Made by a program: the position numbers and the translations under genes | Source of the DNA: Bacteroidales bacterium | Lineage (GTDB): Bacteria; Bacteroidota; Bacteroidia; Bacteroidales; UBA932 | Reading direction: 5' to 3' | Assembly: GCA_017513445.1 (NCBI GenBank) | Contig: JAFXFS010000007.1 | Coordinates: 1 to 62,960 of the forward strand | Length of the DNA: 62,960 nucleotides | Notes under the pieces: model-generated | Told to the model about the DNA's origin: nothing | Databases searched by the model: none | The model's input: only the letters and a program-made list of their open reading frames with translations | Shown here: piece by piece, positions 43,349 to 52,709 of the stretch | Numbering within the stretch: position 1 is the stretch's first letter | How the letters are laid out: each line of letters starts with the position of its first letter

Positions 43349-43666
43349 TTACTCATTTTCTTTTATAATGTATAAATCTTCACCTTCCTCAATGAATTGA
43401 TAATTCTCTCTGGCAAATTTTTCCAGTGACTCTTTATTTGTTACCAATTCATTGATTTTAGCATCAGTCTCCTCTATCATTTTGATATAATTCTCCTTCT
43501 CCCGCTCAATGATTTTGTTATCTTGTCGGGTGTGGAAATAGTTTATAACGCTATTTTTGTTAAAAAACAGAACGTACAACAATACGATTACAAAAAAGAT
43601 AAAGTACTTATTTGTAACCAATCTTCCAATTCTGCTAGAATTAACTTTCTCCTTAAAAGTGCTCAT
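43349..43666 (-). CDS. FtsB/DivIC-like septum formation initiator
   Basis: 105 residues, one membrane helix (FIFFVIVLLYVLFF, near 22-36), then a coiled coil (NKIIEREKENYIKMIEETDA and on) and the short C-terminal motif EKFARENYQFIEEGED. It is the standard FtsB/DivIC plan, part of the divisome between FtsL and FtsQ. Confidence 0.88.
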   Translation of the reverse strand: MSTFKEKVNSSRIGRLVTNKYFIFFVIVLLYVLFFNKNSVINYFHTRQDNKIIEREKENYIKMIEETDAKINELVTNKESLEKFARENYQFIEEGEDLYIIKENE

Positions 43667-43748
43667 TTTAATAATATAAACGCATTCTTAACTACATTTA
43701 GCAAAATTAATCAAAAATAACTATTTTTGAATTTCGAAGATAAGAGAT

Positions 43749-44594
43749 ATGAAAAATTTTCAGCTATTATTGCCAACGGTAGGGAAGAGTTGGATATATG
43801 TATTGATTTTCTTTCTTGGTAATATTATGATGGCAGGCGTCGTTATGATATTGTCTGCTTTATTTCCAGGTGTCTCAATCTTAACTTCAAATTCGTTACT
43901 CTATTTTCTCTCATTTGTTCCTCTATACCTTTGCCTCTATTTTGAATCTAAAATGGTTGCAAAGGGTAATAATACCCCTTCAGTTGCCTATAATAAAGGG
44001 TTTTCATCAGGACAAATTTCAACTCCGGTTTTCATATTGCTCTCAATTCTTGCAATGCTTTCGTTGGCACTCCTGATAGAGCCATTGTCAGCATTAATGC
44101 CAATGCCGGAGAGTATGAAGATGCTTTTTGAGTCACTCTTGCAGAGAGAGGAATTATTGGATACAATTTTGTCTGTTTCTATAATGGCTCCAATACTGGA
44201 AGAGCTCTTTTGTAGAGGTATTGTGCTGAGAGGAATATCCTATCATAGAGGCCCTGTGAGGGGTATTTTGTGGTCTGCGCTTATATTTGCAGTCTTACAT
44301 TTGAATCCATATCAAGGTATTCCTGCTTTTATTATCGGATGCTTTTTTGGTTGGCTTTATTATCGAACCTCTGCATTATGGATTACAATCCTTCTGCACG
44401 CTGTAAATAATTCTATTTCAGTGATTTTCACTGTGTTATATCCAGATTTGCCAGTAGATGCCTCTTTCAAAGAGCTTATACCTGCAAATTTATATCCTTT
44501 TGTCTTGTTTTTGAGTGGTGCAATTTTTGTAATTGTATTGCTGTTATTTAATAAGAAATTGCCAAAACAACAATTGCTTGAAAATGAAAAATAA
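43749..44594 (+). CDS. CPBP-family intramembrane metalloprotease
   Basis: 281 residues, eight or so membrane helices. CAAX-protease/bacteriocin-processing motifs: EELFCRGIVLRG (EExxxR), FAVLHLNPYQG and ILLHAVNNS. The family cuts membrane proteins or prenylated peptides; targets here are unknown. Its stop overlaps the manA start by 11 bases. Confidence 0.9.
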   Translation: MKNFQLLLPTVGKSWIYVLIFFLGNIMMAGVVMILSALFPGVSILTSNSLLYFLSFVPLYLCLYFESKMVAKGNNTPSVAYNKGFSSGQISTPVFILLSILAMLSLALLIEPLSALMPMPESMKMLFESLLQREELLDTILSVSIMAPILEELFCRGIVLRGISYHRGPVRGILWSALIFAVLHLNPYQGIPAFIIGCFFGWLYYRTSALWITILLHAVNNSISVIFTVLYPDLPVDASFKELIPANLYPFVLFLSGAIFVIVLLLFNKKLPKQQLLENEK

Positions 44595-45789
44595 ATTATA
44601 CCCATTAATATTTAAACCCATCTTGAAAGAGCGTGTGTGGGGCGGAAGTCAATTGGTGGATGAATTCCATAAAATTGATTTGGAAGAGAATGCTCAAGAT
44701 GAGGATAATAGACTGGATCTCAAACATATAGGTGAGAGTTGGGAGATTGCTGATATATATGAGGATCAATCTGAAGTTGTTAATGGATTCCTTGCGGGTA
44801 ATCGTATCAATGAGATAATCGAAACCTATTTTGGTTCAATAGTAGGAGATAATATTTTTGATCATTACGGAGTGATGTTCCCACTTCTTATCAAATTCTT
44901 AAATATTGAAGATAAAATATCTGTACAATCTCACCCAGATGATTCAATTGCCCTTGAGAGATATTATGCTTTGGGTAAGGATGAGTTATGGTATGTAATG
45001 GATGCCAAACCAGGATCTAAGATCTATATCGGACTTAAAAGAGATATTACTGCAGAGGAGTTCTATTATAAATGTAAAGATGGAACTATTATCGAGGTTT
45101 TGAATGAATTTGAACCAAAGAAGGGTGATTCATTCTATATCAAGGCTGGTACAATTCACTCGGCAAAGGGATCACTTCTTCTAACAGAGATTCAGCAATC
45201 ATCTGATATTACATTTAGACTTTACGACTGGGGACGTGAGAATAATCCTGCAACTGCTCGTGATATGCATCTTGAAGAGGCGATAGATTGTGTTGATTTG
45301 AATAAATATCGTGTTGAGGATAACTACATCTCTGCTGCTGATGGAGGTTATAAATTGGTAGAAGATAGACACTTTATTGCGAATAAAGTCTCTGTTGATA
45401 TGAGGTATCACATTGAAACTGACTCTATTACAAGTTTTATCATCTATATATGTACCGATGGTAAAGTTGAGATTTCATCTACATCAACAGATGAGAAATA
45501 TACAATTTCCAAAGGTGAGTGTGTCTTGATACCTTCAGAAGTTTATGATGTTACCTTTGATGCTATTGGAGGCAAAGCAGAGTTAATTGAGGTCTATATG
45601 CCACAGATTTTGGAGAAAAAAGATGAATATATCAATGAAGATGTATCTGAAGATATCTCTCCGGAAATAGAGAAGCGTTGCTCTTGTAATGACGAGGATC
45701 ACGACCATCACCACCATCATAGTGGTTGCACTTGCGGTTGCGAAGATGATGAGGAAGATGATGAATGTGATGAGTTAATACAATGGTAA
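44584..45789 (+). CDS. manA: Mannose-6-phosphate isomerase, class I, with Cys/His/acidic tail
   Basis: 401 residues from the ATG at 44584. It interconverts mannose-6-P and fructose-6-P. Recognisable: ERVWGGSQL, the zinc motif VQSHPDDSIALERY, and IKAGTIHSA. Bacteroidetes homologs are usually ~320-330 residues. This one adds a tail of ~40 residues rich in Cys, His and acid (SCNDEDHDHHHHHSGCTCGC then EDDEEDDECDEL). That tail looks like a metal-binding or storage sequence. It is translated in the same frame with no stop or shift, and the body appears complete. Confidence 0.93.
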   Translation: MKNKLYPLIFKPILKERVWGGSQLVDEFHKIDLEENAQDEDNRLDLKHIGESWEIADIYEDQSEVVNGFLAGNRINEIIETYFGSIVGDNIFDHYGVMFPLLIKFLNIEDKISVQSHPDDSIALERYYALGKDELWYVMDAKPGSKIYIGLKRDITAEEFYYKCKDGTIIEVLNEFEPKKGDSFYIKAGTIHSAKGSLLLTEIQQSSDITFRLYDWGRENNPATARDMHLEEAIDCVDLNKYRVEDNYISAADGGYKLVEDRHFIANKVSVDMRYHIETDSITSFIIYICTDGKVEISSTSTDEKYTISKGECVLIPSEVYDVTFDAIGGKAELIEVYMPQILEKKDEYINEDVSEDISPEIEKRCSCNDEDHDHHHHHSGCTCGCEDDEEDDECDELIQW

Positions 45790-45804
45790 TCAAATAGTTA
45801 TTTT

Positions 45805-46194
45805 ATGGCCGCAGAGGAAGTTAGAATAGACAAATATCTATGGGCTATACGAGTTTTCAAGACCCGTACTGATGCTTCAGATGCCTGTAAAGGTGGTAAG
45901 GTTAAGGTTAATGATACTGATGCCAAACCATCAAGAAATGTAAAGGTTAATGATATTATATCTATAAGGAAGGGAGTAGTCACATATACATATCGCGTTG
46001 TGGATCTCCTTGAGAAGAGAGTTGGAGCAAAAATAGTTGAACAGTATGCTGAAAATCTAACTCCTCAATCGGAACTGGATAAATTAAATGCACCGGTAGA
46101 GACATTTTTCCTTAAAAGAGATAGGGGAACAGGGCGTCCAACAAAGAAGGAGCGCAGAGATATGGAAAAACTCTGGGATGAGTTGGATTTCTAA
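45805..46194 (+). CDS. S4-domain RNA-binding protein, Hsp15-like
   Basis: 129 residues. An S4 domain from residue ~5 (VRIDKYLWAIRVFKTRTDAS, GKVKVN) and a basic C-terminal end. Hsp15/HslR binds free 50S subunits carrying nascent peptide after stalling. Its end overlaps the converging pth gene by 4 bases. Confidence 0.85.
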   Translation: MAAEEVRIDKYLWAIRVFKTRTDASDACKGGKVKVNDTDAKPSRNVKVNDIISIRKGVVTYTYRVVDLLEKRVGAKIVEQYAENLTPQSELDKLNAPVETFFLKRDRGTGRPTKKERRDMEKLWDELDF

Positions 46195-46757
46195 TTCTTT
46201 GTATTGTAGATATTCATTGCCCTATCAACTCCGATAGTGCCAAATGCTTTAACCGCATCAACTGCCTTTTCCAGGACCTCAGGAAGTTCTCGAGACTCTT
46301 CCAAAGTCCATTTTCCAAGTACATAGTCGATTTGACCTCCACCTGGGAAGCCATTCCCAATACCTATGCGTAGTCTTGCATATTGATTGCTTTCTAGCAT
46401 TAGGTCAATGTTTTTCAGGCCATTATGGCCTCCATCGCTACCTTTCTTTCTCAATCTTAATGTACCGAAAGGGAGAGCTAAATCATCTACTACAACAAGG
46501 AGATTTTCAATTGGAATTTTGTTTTGGTTAAGCCAATATCTGACAGCTTTACCACTGAGATTTACATAAGTTGAGGGCTTTAGAAGAGTGAATTTCTGCC
46601 CTTTGAAGGAGATTTCAGCGACATCTCCGTATCGTTTGGTTGTAAAAAGAGTATTGGATGCCTGAGCCCAAGCATCCAATACTGAAAATCCTACATTATG
46701 CCTGGTATTAACATATTCATAGCCAATGTTACCTATGCCTACGATTAAATAGTTCAT
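46191..46757 (-). CDS. pth: Peptidyl-tRNA hydrolase
   Basis: 188 residues. It releases peptides from prematurely dropped peptidyl-tRNA. MNYLIVGIGNIGYEYVNTRH carries the Asn/His pair (catalytic His20), LLKPSTYVNLSG the next site, and GGHNGLKNI the last. Typical Pth length. It follows rplY by 15 bases, the common L25-Pth order. Confidence 0.96.
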   Translation of the reverse strand: MNYLIVGIGNIGYEYVNTRHNVGFSVLDAWAQASNTLFTTKRYGDVAEISFKGQKFTLLKPSTYVNLSGKAVRYWLNQNKIPIENLLVVVDDLALPFGTLRLRKKGSDGGHNGLKNIDLMLESNQYARLRIGIGNGFPGGGQIDYVLGKWTLEESRELPEVLEKAVDAVKAFGTIGVDRAMNIYNTKN

Positions 46758-46772
46758 ACTCGGCAGAATTTA

Positions 46773-47342
46773 TTACTCTTTAGCAGCTGCAGCACTATTA
46801 CGAGTTGCTTTAATTGCGCAGATAAGAGCAGTTTTGTGTGTTACGATTTGAATGTTTTCGAAGCTCAAATCGCCAGCAGAAATTTGTTTTCCCAATTTAA
46901 GATCTGTGATATCAATAGTAAGATCATCAGGTAGGTTTTCCATTAGACCGCAAATGCGAAGTTTACGAGCGCTAACTACCAATTTACCACCTTGTTTAAC
47001 ACCTTCTGCGTGACCTACGATATGCAAAGGAACGTCGATAACGATAGGTTTGTCAGCTGAAACAGCCAAGAAGTCAGCGTGAATAGCTTCGTCTGTAAGT
47101 GGGTGATATTGTACATCGTGGAATACAGCAAGATATTGTTTGCCATCGATTACAAGATCAATAATGTAAGAAGCAGGAGTGTGAGTGATGTTCATAAACT
47201 CTTTTGCATCAACTGCGAATGAGATGTTTTCAACACCTTGACCATAAAGAACGCAAGGAACTTTTCCCTCTCTGCGGATGCTTTTAACGTCAGCTTTTCT
47301 ACCAGTTTGTCTAACTTGACCGTTAATTGTTAAATGTTTCAT
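46773..47342 (-). CDS. rplY: 50S ribosomal protein L25 / general stress protein Ctc
   Basis: 189 residues, two domains: L25 5S-rRNA-binding (RKADVKSIRREGKVPCVLYG) and the TL5/Ctc C-terminal beta domain. Binds 5S rRNA in the large subunit. A stem GTTCGG-(5)-CCGAAC lies in its leader. It is cotranscribed with pth. Confidence 0.95.
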   Translation of the reverse strand: MKHLTINGQVRQTGRKADVKSIRREGKVPCVLYGQGVENISFAVDAKEFMNITHTPASYIIDLVIDGKQYLAVFHDVQYHPLTDEAIHADFLAVSADKPIVIDVPLHIVGHAEGVKQGGKLVVSARKLRICGLMENLPDDLTIDITDLKLGKQISAGDLSFENIQIVTHKTALICAIKATRNSAAAAKE

Positions 47343-47423
47343 AATAAATAATTTAAAAATGTGTTACTCAGTTCGGGCTTTCCGAACCCCATTGCACCAA
47401 AAAGGATGCTTTTTTTGTGGGCG

Positions 47424-47455
47424 CAAAAATAATTCAAATAGTTTATTTCTGCAAA
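47424..47455 (-). promoter_or_regulatory. Promoter for rplY-pth
   Basis: On the minus strand TTTG (47452-47455), 20 bases, TATTTTTG (47424-47431). The ~75-base leader contains a perfect GTTCGG/CCGAAC hairpin near 47372-47388. Confidence 0.5.
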
Positions 47456-47457
47456 TA

Positions 47458-48705
47458 TTATTTAACAAGTTGAGTAGCCATATTCCACTTGAGTGATTTA
47501 TAAAACTCATTGAGGTAATGGCTATTTGGCTCGTATATGTAAGTACTTAATCCTGAATACTTTACAATGTCAATTGTGATAAATTTTTGAGTGGCTGCCT
47601 TGTAAATGACAGCATCTTTCATTGCAGATTGGAATTTAAAAAGTTCGCTATCTGTAGCAAATCTGCTAATATAATCCTCCAAATCGTAAAACCAATGTCT
47701 GTTAAATCTGAAGTATCCCTGAACATCGGTTGCTTTGAATGATGCTATCTCTTCTGTGTGATTAGCGAAAATTTCCCTGCAACTCTCTGCAAGTGGCTCC
47801 AATTTGTTACAATCTATCAATGAGACAGTCGCAGACTGGCTTGTGCCTGATTGAGATTGGTAGAGGTTGTAGAACTCTGTACTCAACATCTCTAAACGCT
47901 TGGCAATCGGAATGTTGTCATCCTTCATAAGGTAGTTGGTCATACAGTAGTATGGAAAACCATCACCCATAACCTCTGCTGGAGATAATATGAGATAGTC
48001 AACAGAATTTTTCAACTCATAAGCAACTTCAATACCTCCCATCAGACAGCAGTCAAAGATGATATAATCGTAGTGAATTGGTAGAGCCGAAGCAAGGTCT
48101 GTAATATTCATCTCGTTACTGTTAGATATGCAGACAGACTTTACCAAATCCTTGTATGGGTCATCCTCCAATGATGGATATTCTTGATAATCAACGCTTA
48201 GCGGACTTGAATTACCTCCTATGCCCTGGTATGATGTAGGAGATTTATAGAAGCCGGAAGGCAACCATCCACTGCCGTGAGATGAAATCAATAAACCATT
48301 ATTCTTCGCAGGGAAGAGTTCATTAGCTTTTGCTAAAACACTATGCATAAATTCAGCACTCGCAGAATTTATCGAATAATCATACTCAACAAGAACCTCT
48401 TCTTGTACAGTATCATATTTATCTTTGTATAGTCTGATAAGTTGAGGGTCAATGATACTGCCCTTGATATGACGAAAAACCAATAATATATTCTCTTTAT
48501 CATCCTGACGAGGAATAAAGTCTCTTGATTTAAGGGTCTCAATGTTATTTGTAAGCAGAGCATTTAGATCATTGTTTCCTGCTGCATAAATCAAAAAGGT
48601 CTGTACATCAAGATCCTTGGCAGGTTTCTCAATGCAAGAAGTGATTGGGAATAAGATAGTTATCGAAATTATTATTCCCATTGTAACTTTAAGTAATCTT
48701 TTCAT
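47458..48705 (-). CDS. Clostripain-like C11 peptidase (lipoprotein)
   Basis: About 415 residues. Start choice: a TAACTTTG -7 box (48712-48719) overlaps the alternative ATG at 48714, so the ATG at 48705 is preferred and the message would be nearly leaderless. Lipobox ITSC follows the signal. The C11 catalytic pair is seen: His in LLISSHGSGWLP and Cys in FDCCLMGGIEVAYE. Clostripain-type enzymes cut after Arg or Lys; many Bacteroidetes copies act at the cell surface. It lies upstream of rplY on the same strand. Confidence 0.88.
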   Translation of the reverse strand: MKRLLKVTMGIIISITILFPITSCIEKPAKDLDVQTFLIYAAGNNDLNALLTNNIETLKSRDFIPRQDDKENILLVFRHIKGSIIDPQLIRLYKDKYDTVQEEVLVEYDYSINSASAEFMHSVLAKANELFPAKNNGLLISSHGSGWLPSGFYKSPTSYQGIGGNSSPLSVDYQEYPSLEDDPYKDLVKSVCISNSNEMNITDLASALPIHYDYIIFDCCLMGGIEVAYELKNSVDYLILSPAEVMGDGFPYYCMTNYLMKDDNIPIAKRLEMLSTEFYNLYQSQSGTSQSATVSLIDCNKLEPLAESCREIFANHTEEIASFKATDVQGYFRFNRHWFYDLEDYISRFATDSELFKFQSAMKDAVIYKAATQKFITIDIVKYSGLSTYIYEPNSHYLNEFYKSLKWNMATQLVK

Positions 48706-48781
48706 ATCCCTCAAAGTTACGCAACTTAATGAAAATTACTACATTTGTGGTCGAAAAAAGCAAATATTTATATTCAATATT

Positions 48782-50785
48782 ATGAAATTAAGAGGAATTA
48801 TGTCATTATTTTTAGGAGCAGCCATCTTGACTGGCTGTTCAAACTCAAACTCTGAGTCTTTCAAGTACTCAATTGATGAGTTTGCTGATTTAGAGATTTT
48901 ACGTTATCAAATTCCGGGTTGGGATGGACTAAGCTTGCAACAAAAAGAGTACATTTATCATCTTTCAGAAGCTGCAAAGTCAGGTAGAGATATCATCTGG
49001 GATCAAAATTTTAAGTACAATCTTAAAATTAGAAAAGTTTTGGAGACAATTATTCAAAACTATTCTGGAGATAAGCAATCTGCTGATTATCAGAACTTTA
49101 TAGTCTATGCAAAGAGAGTTTTCTTTAGCAATGGTATCCACCATCACTATGCAGAGGATAAGATAATTCCAGAGGTGTCTCAAGAGTATTTTGCATCCCT
49201 TCTTGAAAATGTAGGATTGGAAGCTGAATCTGAAGAGCTATTGCCAATTATCTTTGATAAAAACTTGTATGCTCAAAGAAAATATCAGGGAGATAGCGAA
49301 GATTTACTATTGGCTTCAGCTGTCAACTTCTATGAGGGTGTAACTCGTGAGGAGGTGCAAAACTATTATGATAAACTTGAAGATAAAGATGATCCTACAC
49401 CAGTATCATATGGTCTGAATAGCCGAGTAGTTAAGGATGGAAAAGAGGTTAAAGAGGAGGTTTATAAAGTTGGAGGTCTCTATTCTGATGCTTTGGAAGT
49501 GATCATATCTCACTTGGAGAAAGCTATGGAAGTGGCTGAAAATCAGGCACAAAAAGATTATACTCAACTTCTTATCGACTACTATAAAAGTGGTGATTTG
49601 AAACTTTGGGACGATTACAATATCGCTTGGGTTCAAGATGTTGATAGTGATATTGACTATGTTAATGGTTTTGTTGAGGATTATAATGACCCACTTGGAA
49701 GAAAAGCAACTTGGGAGGGTATTGTAAACTTCAGAGATGTTGAGGCATCTCGCAGAACTGAAATTATCAGTGAAAATGCCAGATGGTTTGAGGCAAATTC
49801 TCCAATTGAAGATCGCTTTAAGAAGAGTGAAGTGAAAGGTGTTTCAGCAAAGGTTATCAATGTGGCTTGTATTGCCGGAGATAGCTACCCAGCTACTGCA
49901 ATTGGAATCAATCTTCCTAACTCTAACTGGATTAGAAAAGATTATGGTTCAAAATCTGTAACAATTGCCAATATTACTGATGCATATAATAAAGCTGCTG
50001 ATGAGAAGCCAAATAGTATGCTTAATGAATTTGCTTGGGATAAAAATGAGATTGAACTTGCAAAAAAATATGGTGCCTATACAGATAATCTTCACACAGA
50101 CCTTCACGAGTGTCTTGGTCACGGTTCAGGACAACTTCTTCCTGGCGTATCTTCTGCAGCATTGGGAGAGTATAGCTCTGCTTTGGAAGAGGCGCGTGCA
50201 GACCTTTTCGCATTGTACTATTTAGCTGATCCTAAATTGATAGAATTGGGTATCCTTGATGATAAAGATGCCTACAAAGCTGAGTATTCTTCATATATCA
50301 GAAATGGTATCTTCACCCAATTTACACGTGTTGAATTGGGAAAAACCAACACTCAAGCACATATGCAGTGTAGAAAACTTATTGCTCAATGGTCTTACGA
50401 GAATGGTATGGAAGAGAATGTAATAGAGAAGAAGGTGAGAGACGGCAAGAGTTATTTTGTTATCAATGACTATGTTAAATTAAGAGCTCTATTTGCTGAA
50501 CTTCTAAAAGAGATTCAACGTATTAAATCAGAGGGTGATTACGAAGCAGGAAAAGCTTTGATTGAAAAATATGCAGTACAAATTGATCCAGAACTACACA
50601 AAGAGGTTAGAGAGAGATATGCATCACTTAATCTGAAACCATACAAAGGATTTGTTAATCCAGAGATTGTTCCAGTTGAAAAGGATGGTCAAGTGGTTGA
50701 TTATGAGGTAGTTTACTGCGATGATTTCGTAGAACAGCAACTTTATTATGGTAACAATTACTCTTTCTTGCGAGTTAATCCATAA
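48782..50785 (+). CDS. Dipeptidyl peptidase III (M49 family), lipoprotein
   Basis: 667 residues from the ATG at 48782. Lipobox LTGC, Cys19. Zinc motif HECLGH at 442-447 (the M49 HExxGH form usual in bacteria) and the second-ligand stretch EEARADLFALYYLADP from 469. It removes dipeptides from N-termini. A TACATTTG box at 48740-48747 may be its promoter. Its last 28 bases overlap the converging DoxX-like gene. Confidence 0.92.
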   Translation: MKLRGIMSLFLGAAILTGCSNSNSESFKYSIDEFADLEILRYQIPGWDGLSLQQKEYIYHLSEAAKSGRDIIWDQNFKYNLKIRKVLETIIQNYSGDKQSADYQNFIVYAKRVFFSNGIHHHYAEDKIIPEVSQEYFASLLENVGLEAESEELLPIIFDKNLYAQRKYQGDSEDLLLASAVNFYEGVTREEVQNYYDKLEDKDDPTPVSYGLNSRVVKDGKEVKEEVYKVGGLYSDALEVIISHLEKAMEVAENQAQKDYTQLLIDYYKSGDLKLWDDYNIAWVQDVDSDIDYVNGFVEDYNDPLGRKATWEGIVNFRDVEASRRTEIISENARWFEANSPIEDRFKKSEVKGVSAKVINVACIAGDSYPATAIGINLPNSNWIRKDYGSKSVTIANITDAYNKAADEKPNSMLNEFAWDKNEIELAKKYGAYTDNLHTDLHECLGHGSGQLLPGVSSAALGEYSSALEEARADLFALYYLADPKLIELGILDDKDAYKAEYSSYIRNGIFTQFTRVELGKTNTQAHMQCRKLIAQWSYENGMEENVIEKKVRDGKSYFVINDYVKLRALFAELLKEIQRIKSEGDYEAGKALIEKYAVQIDPELHKEVRERYASLNLKPYKGFVNPEIVPVEKDGQVVDYEVVYCDDFVEQQLYYGNNYSFLRVNP

Positions 50786-51966
50786 ACAAATCGGACAACT
50801 ATAGCAGAGATAAAGATAAAAGCAATAATAATAGCAAAACTAACTTGCTCCTTTATCTCTTCCTTAATCTCGGTAAGTGCAATATCCTGTGAGAGAGTCT
50901 CCTCGATTTTACTTGCCGAGATTGTTTTTGATGCCCATTTCTTAATTATAAAATCCTCATTTACATAGAGAACACCACCATTTGATCGGTTCATTGTGAG
51001 GATTGTTTTATAATCTGAGAATATAATATTGAACTCTTCGCTTCTTACCTCCACTGAAGGAGAATTTGCACCAACAATCACATAGAGAGGAATGTTGTGC
51101 TGTTTAAGCATCTCTTGTAAGAGGGAGAGTCTTTTCCATCTCTTTTCACTCATCCTTGAGTTATTGTAAATTGTTGCAATAAAGAAGTTTTCATTTTCAA
51201 AAAGAGATTCGGTAATAGTGTTGCCATCTGCATCAGTTACCTCAAAAGAGGCAGCAATAGGTCTGCTGTCGCCAGAGACTACAGAGGTCTTAGTATCAAC
51301 ATATGTCCAAGTGGAATCAGGAAGATTGTTTATGTCAAACTCTTGAGTCTCACCATCTTTACTATAAATGAAAGTGCTTTGGTATTCTCTCTGAGAACCC
51401 TCTGAAATCTCTTTTAAGTCAGCTCCCACCTGAAAGTCAGTGAAATCAACTCTCGGGTTATATATAATTGCGTGAATAGAGATGTATAGGCCAAGTACAA
51501 TATAAACGAAAATAGATATCCAATCCACGATCGGAGATGTAAATTTCCTGTATTTATCTCTTTGTAAGAAAATTACAATGGCCATTACAAGAAGTATAAT
51601 GTTCTTCGTAAGTGTCTCACTATTAGATAGATGGATGGCTTCTCCAAAGCATCCGCAATCCTCAATAGGATTAAATATTACCAGGAATAATGTTATTATT
51701 GTAAAGAATGAAATAAATAGTAAACCAATAAGCGAAAAGAGTTTCATTCTCAATCCTACAAGAATGCTTACACCAATAGTGAATTCTGTTACAGAGAGAG
51801 CAATACCAATGTATTGTGCCACTATATTAAGAAAATCAAGGTGTAACCAATTAAGATATTCGCTGACAATCAAACCTGTACCAGTAGGATCAATAAGTTT
51901 CAGTATGCCAGATAGAATAAAGGCCATACCAAAACAAAATCTACAAATCGCTCTAATTGCTCTCAT
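50758..51966 (-). CDS. BT_3928-type DoxX/MauE-like membrane protein
   Basis: 402 residues. Four or five N-terminal helices of DoxX/MauE type (FCFGMAFILSGILKLIDPTG start, conserved NPIEDCGCFGEAIHLSN loop), then a large soluble domain that looks thioredoxin-like (STFIYSKDGETQEFDINNLP, ATIYNNSRMSEKRWKRLSLL), ending in a helix. The Cys pair DCGCFG and the fold suggest redox chemistry at the membrane. The start shares a base with the tmk stop. Confidence 0.8.
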   Translation of the reverse strand: MRAIRAICRFCFGMAFILSGILKLIDPTGTGLIVSEYLNWLHLDFLNIVAQYIGIALSVTEFTIGVSILVGLRMKLFSLIGLLFISFFTIITLFLVIFNPIEDCGCFGEAIHLSNSETLTKNIILLVMAIVIFLQRDKYRKFTSPIVDWISIFVYIVLGLYISIHAIIYNPRVDFTDFQVGADLKEISEGSQREYQSTFIYSKDGETQEFDINNLPDSTWTYVDTKTSVVSGDSRPIAASFEVTDADGNTITESLFENENFFIATIYNNSRMSEKRWKRLSLLQEMLKQHNIPLYVIVGANSPSVEVRSEEFNIIFSDYKTILTMNRSNGGVLYVNEDFIIKKWASKTISASKIEETLSQDIALTEIKEEIKEQVSFAIIIAFIFISAIVVRFVYGLTRKKE

Positions 51967-52643
51967 TACAATAATTTTCCTGCTTCTCTTTTAATTTCTG
52001 AAAAAATATCAGTTGCAGGTAGCATAATTCCACTATCTGACCCACAATCGATTCTTATAAAGTTTTTATGTATTTCGCATTGTTGAAGATAAATCTCTCT
52101 AACCTTCATTTGGAATGAAATGTTGGCTTCGTGTATATCACTTTTTCCATCAAGGTATGCTCTGTCATCCCCTGAACGGCTATTTTTTAGTTTACTGTCA
52201 ACAAAGTTAATAGGTACATCCAAGAAGATATTCAAATCTGGTTTAGGGATATTAAAAGTTTTGAATTCCAGGTCGAAAATCCATTTGGCAAGCGCCTCTT
52301 GTTCACTTTTATCTTTCAATTTGGAGCATTGAAAGGCAATATTTGAAAATACATATCTATCCAATATTACAACCTTTCCCTCATTAAGCCACTCCCTCAT
52401 CTCTTTTGCAGCATCTTTTCTATCTTCGGCGAAAAGAAGAGCTACTAATTGAGGATGTACTTGGTCAATAGATCCAAAATCACCACGCAAGAATTTTGCA
52501 ATTAAATCTCCATAAACAGGAGCTTCAAAGCGTGGGAAATGTAGATATTTAACATCTTTACCAATGGATGAGAGCCACTCTCTCAACATCTTAAGTTGTG
52601 TGGATTTTCCTGCGCCATCCAGGCCTTCTAAAACAATCAGCAT
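51966..52643 (-). CDS. tmk: Thymidylate kinase
   Basis: 225 residues from the ATG at 52643; a longer start would include the promoter. Walker A GLDGAGKST at the N-terminus, DRYVFSNIAFQ as the DRY motif, and FLDVP. It phosphorylates dTMP to dTDP. The stop overlaps the DoxX-like start by one base. Confidence 0.95.
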   Translation of the reverse strand: MLIVLEGLDGAGKSTQLKMLREWLSSIGKDVKYLHFPRFEAPVYGDLIAKFLRGDFGSIDQVHPQLVALLFAEDRKDAAKEMREWLNEGKVVILDRYVFSNIAFQCSKLKDKSEQEALAKWIFDLEFKTFNIPKPDLNIFLDVPINFVDSKLKNSRSGDDRAYLDGKSDIHEANISFQMKVREIYLQQCEIHKNFIRIDCGSDSGIMLPATDIFSEIKREAGKLL

Positions 52644-52664
52644 AGTATTTAAATAAATCTTATG

Positions 52665-52704
52665 CAAATATAACTTTTTCCATTGAAAATTAGTTGTAAC
52701 TTTG
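52665..52704. promoter_or_regulatory. Divergent promoter region of tmk and folP
   Basis: Two -7 boxes point away from each other: TATATTTG on the minus strand (52665-52672) for tmk and TAACTTTG on the plus strand (52697-52704) for folP, which begins at 52710. folP would thus have an almost leaderless message. Confidence 0.5.
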
Positions 52705-52709
52705 ACAAT

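Noticed and set aside
48617-48781. N-terminal extension of the DPP III gene
   Set aside because: It would overlap the divergent C11 gene and its promoter; the ATG at 48782 gives a clean lipoprotein signal.
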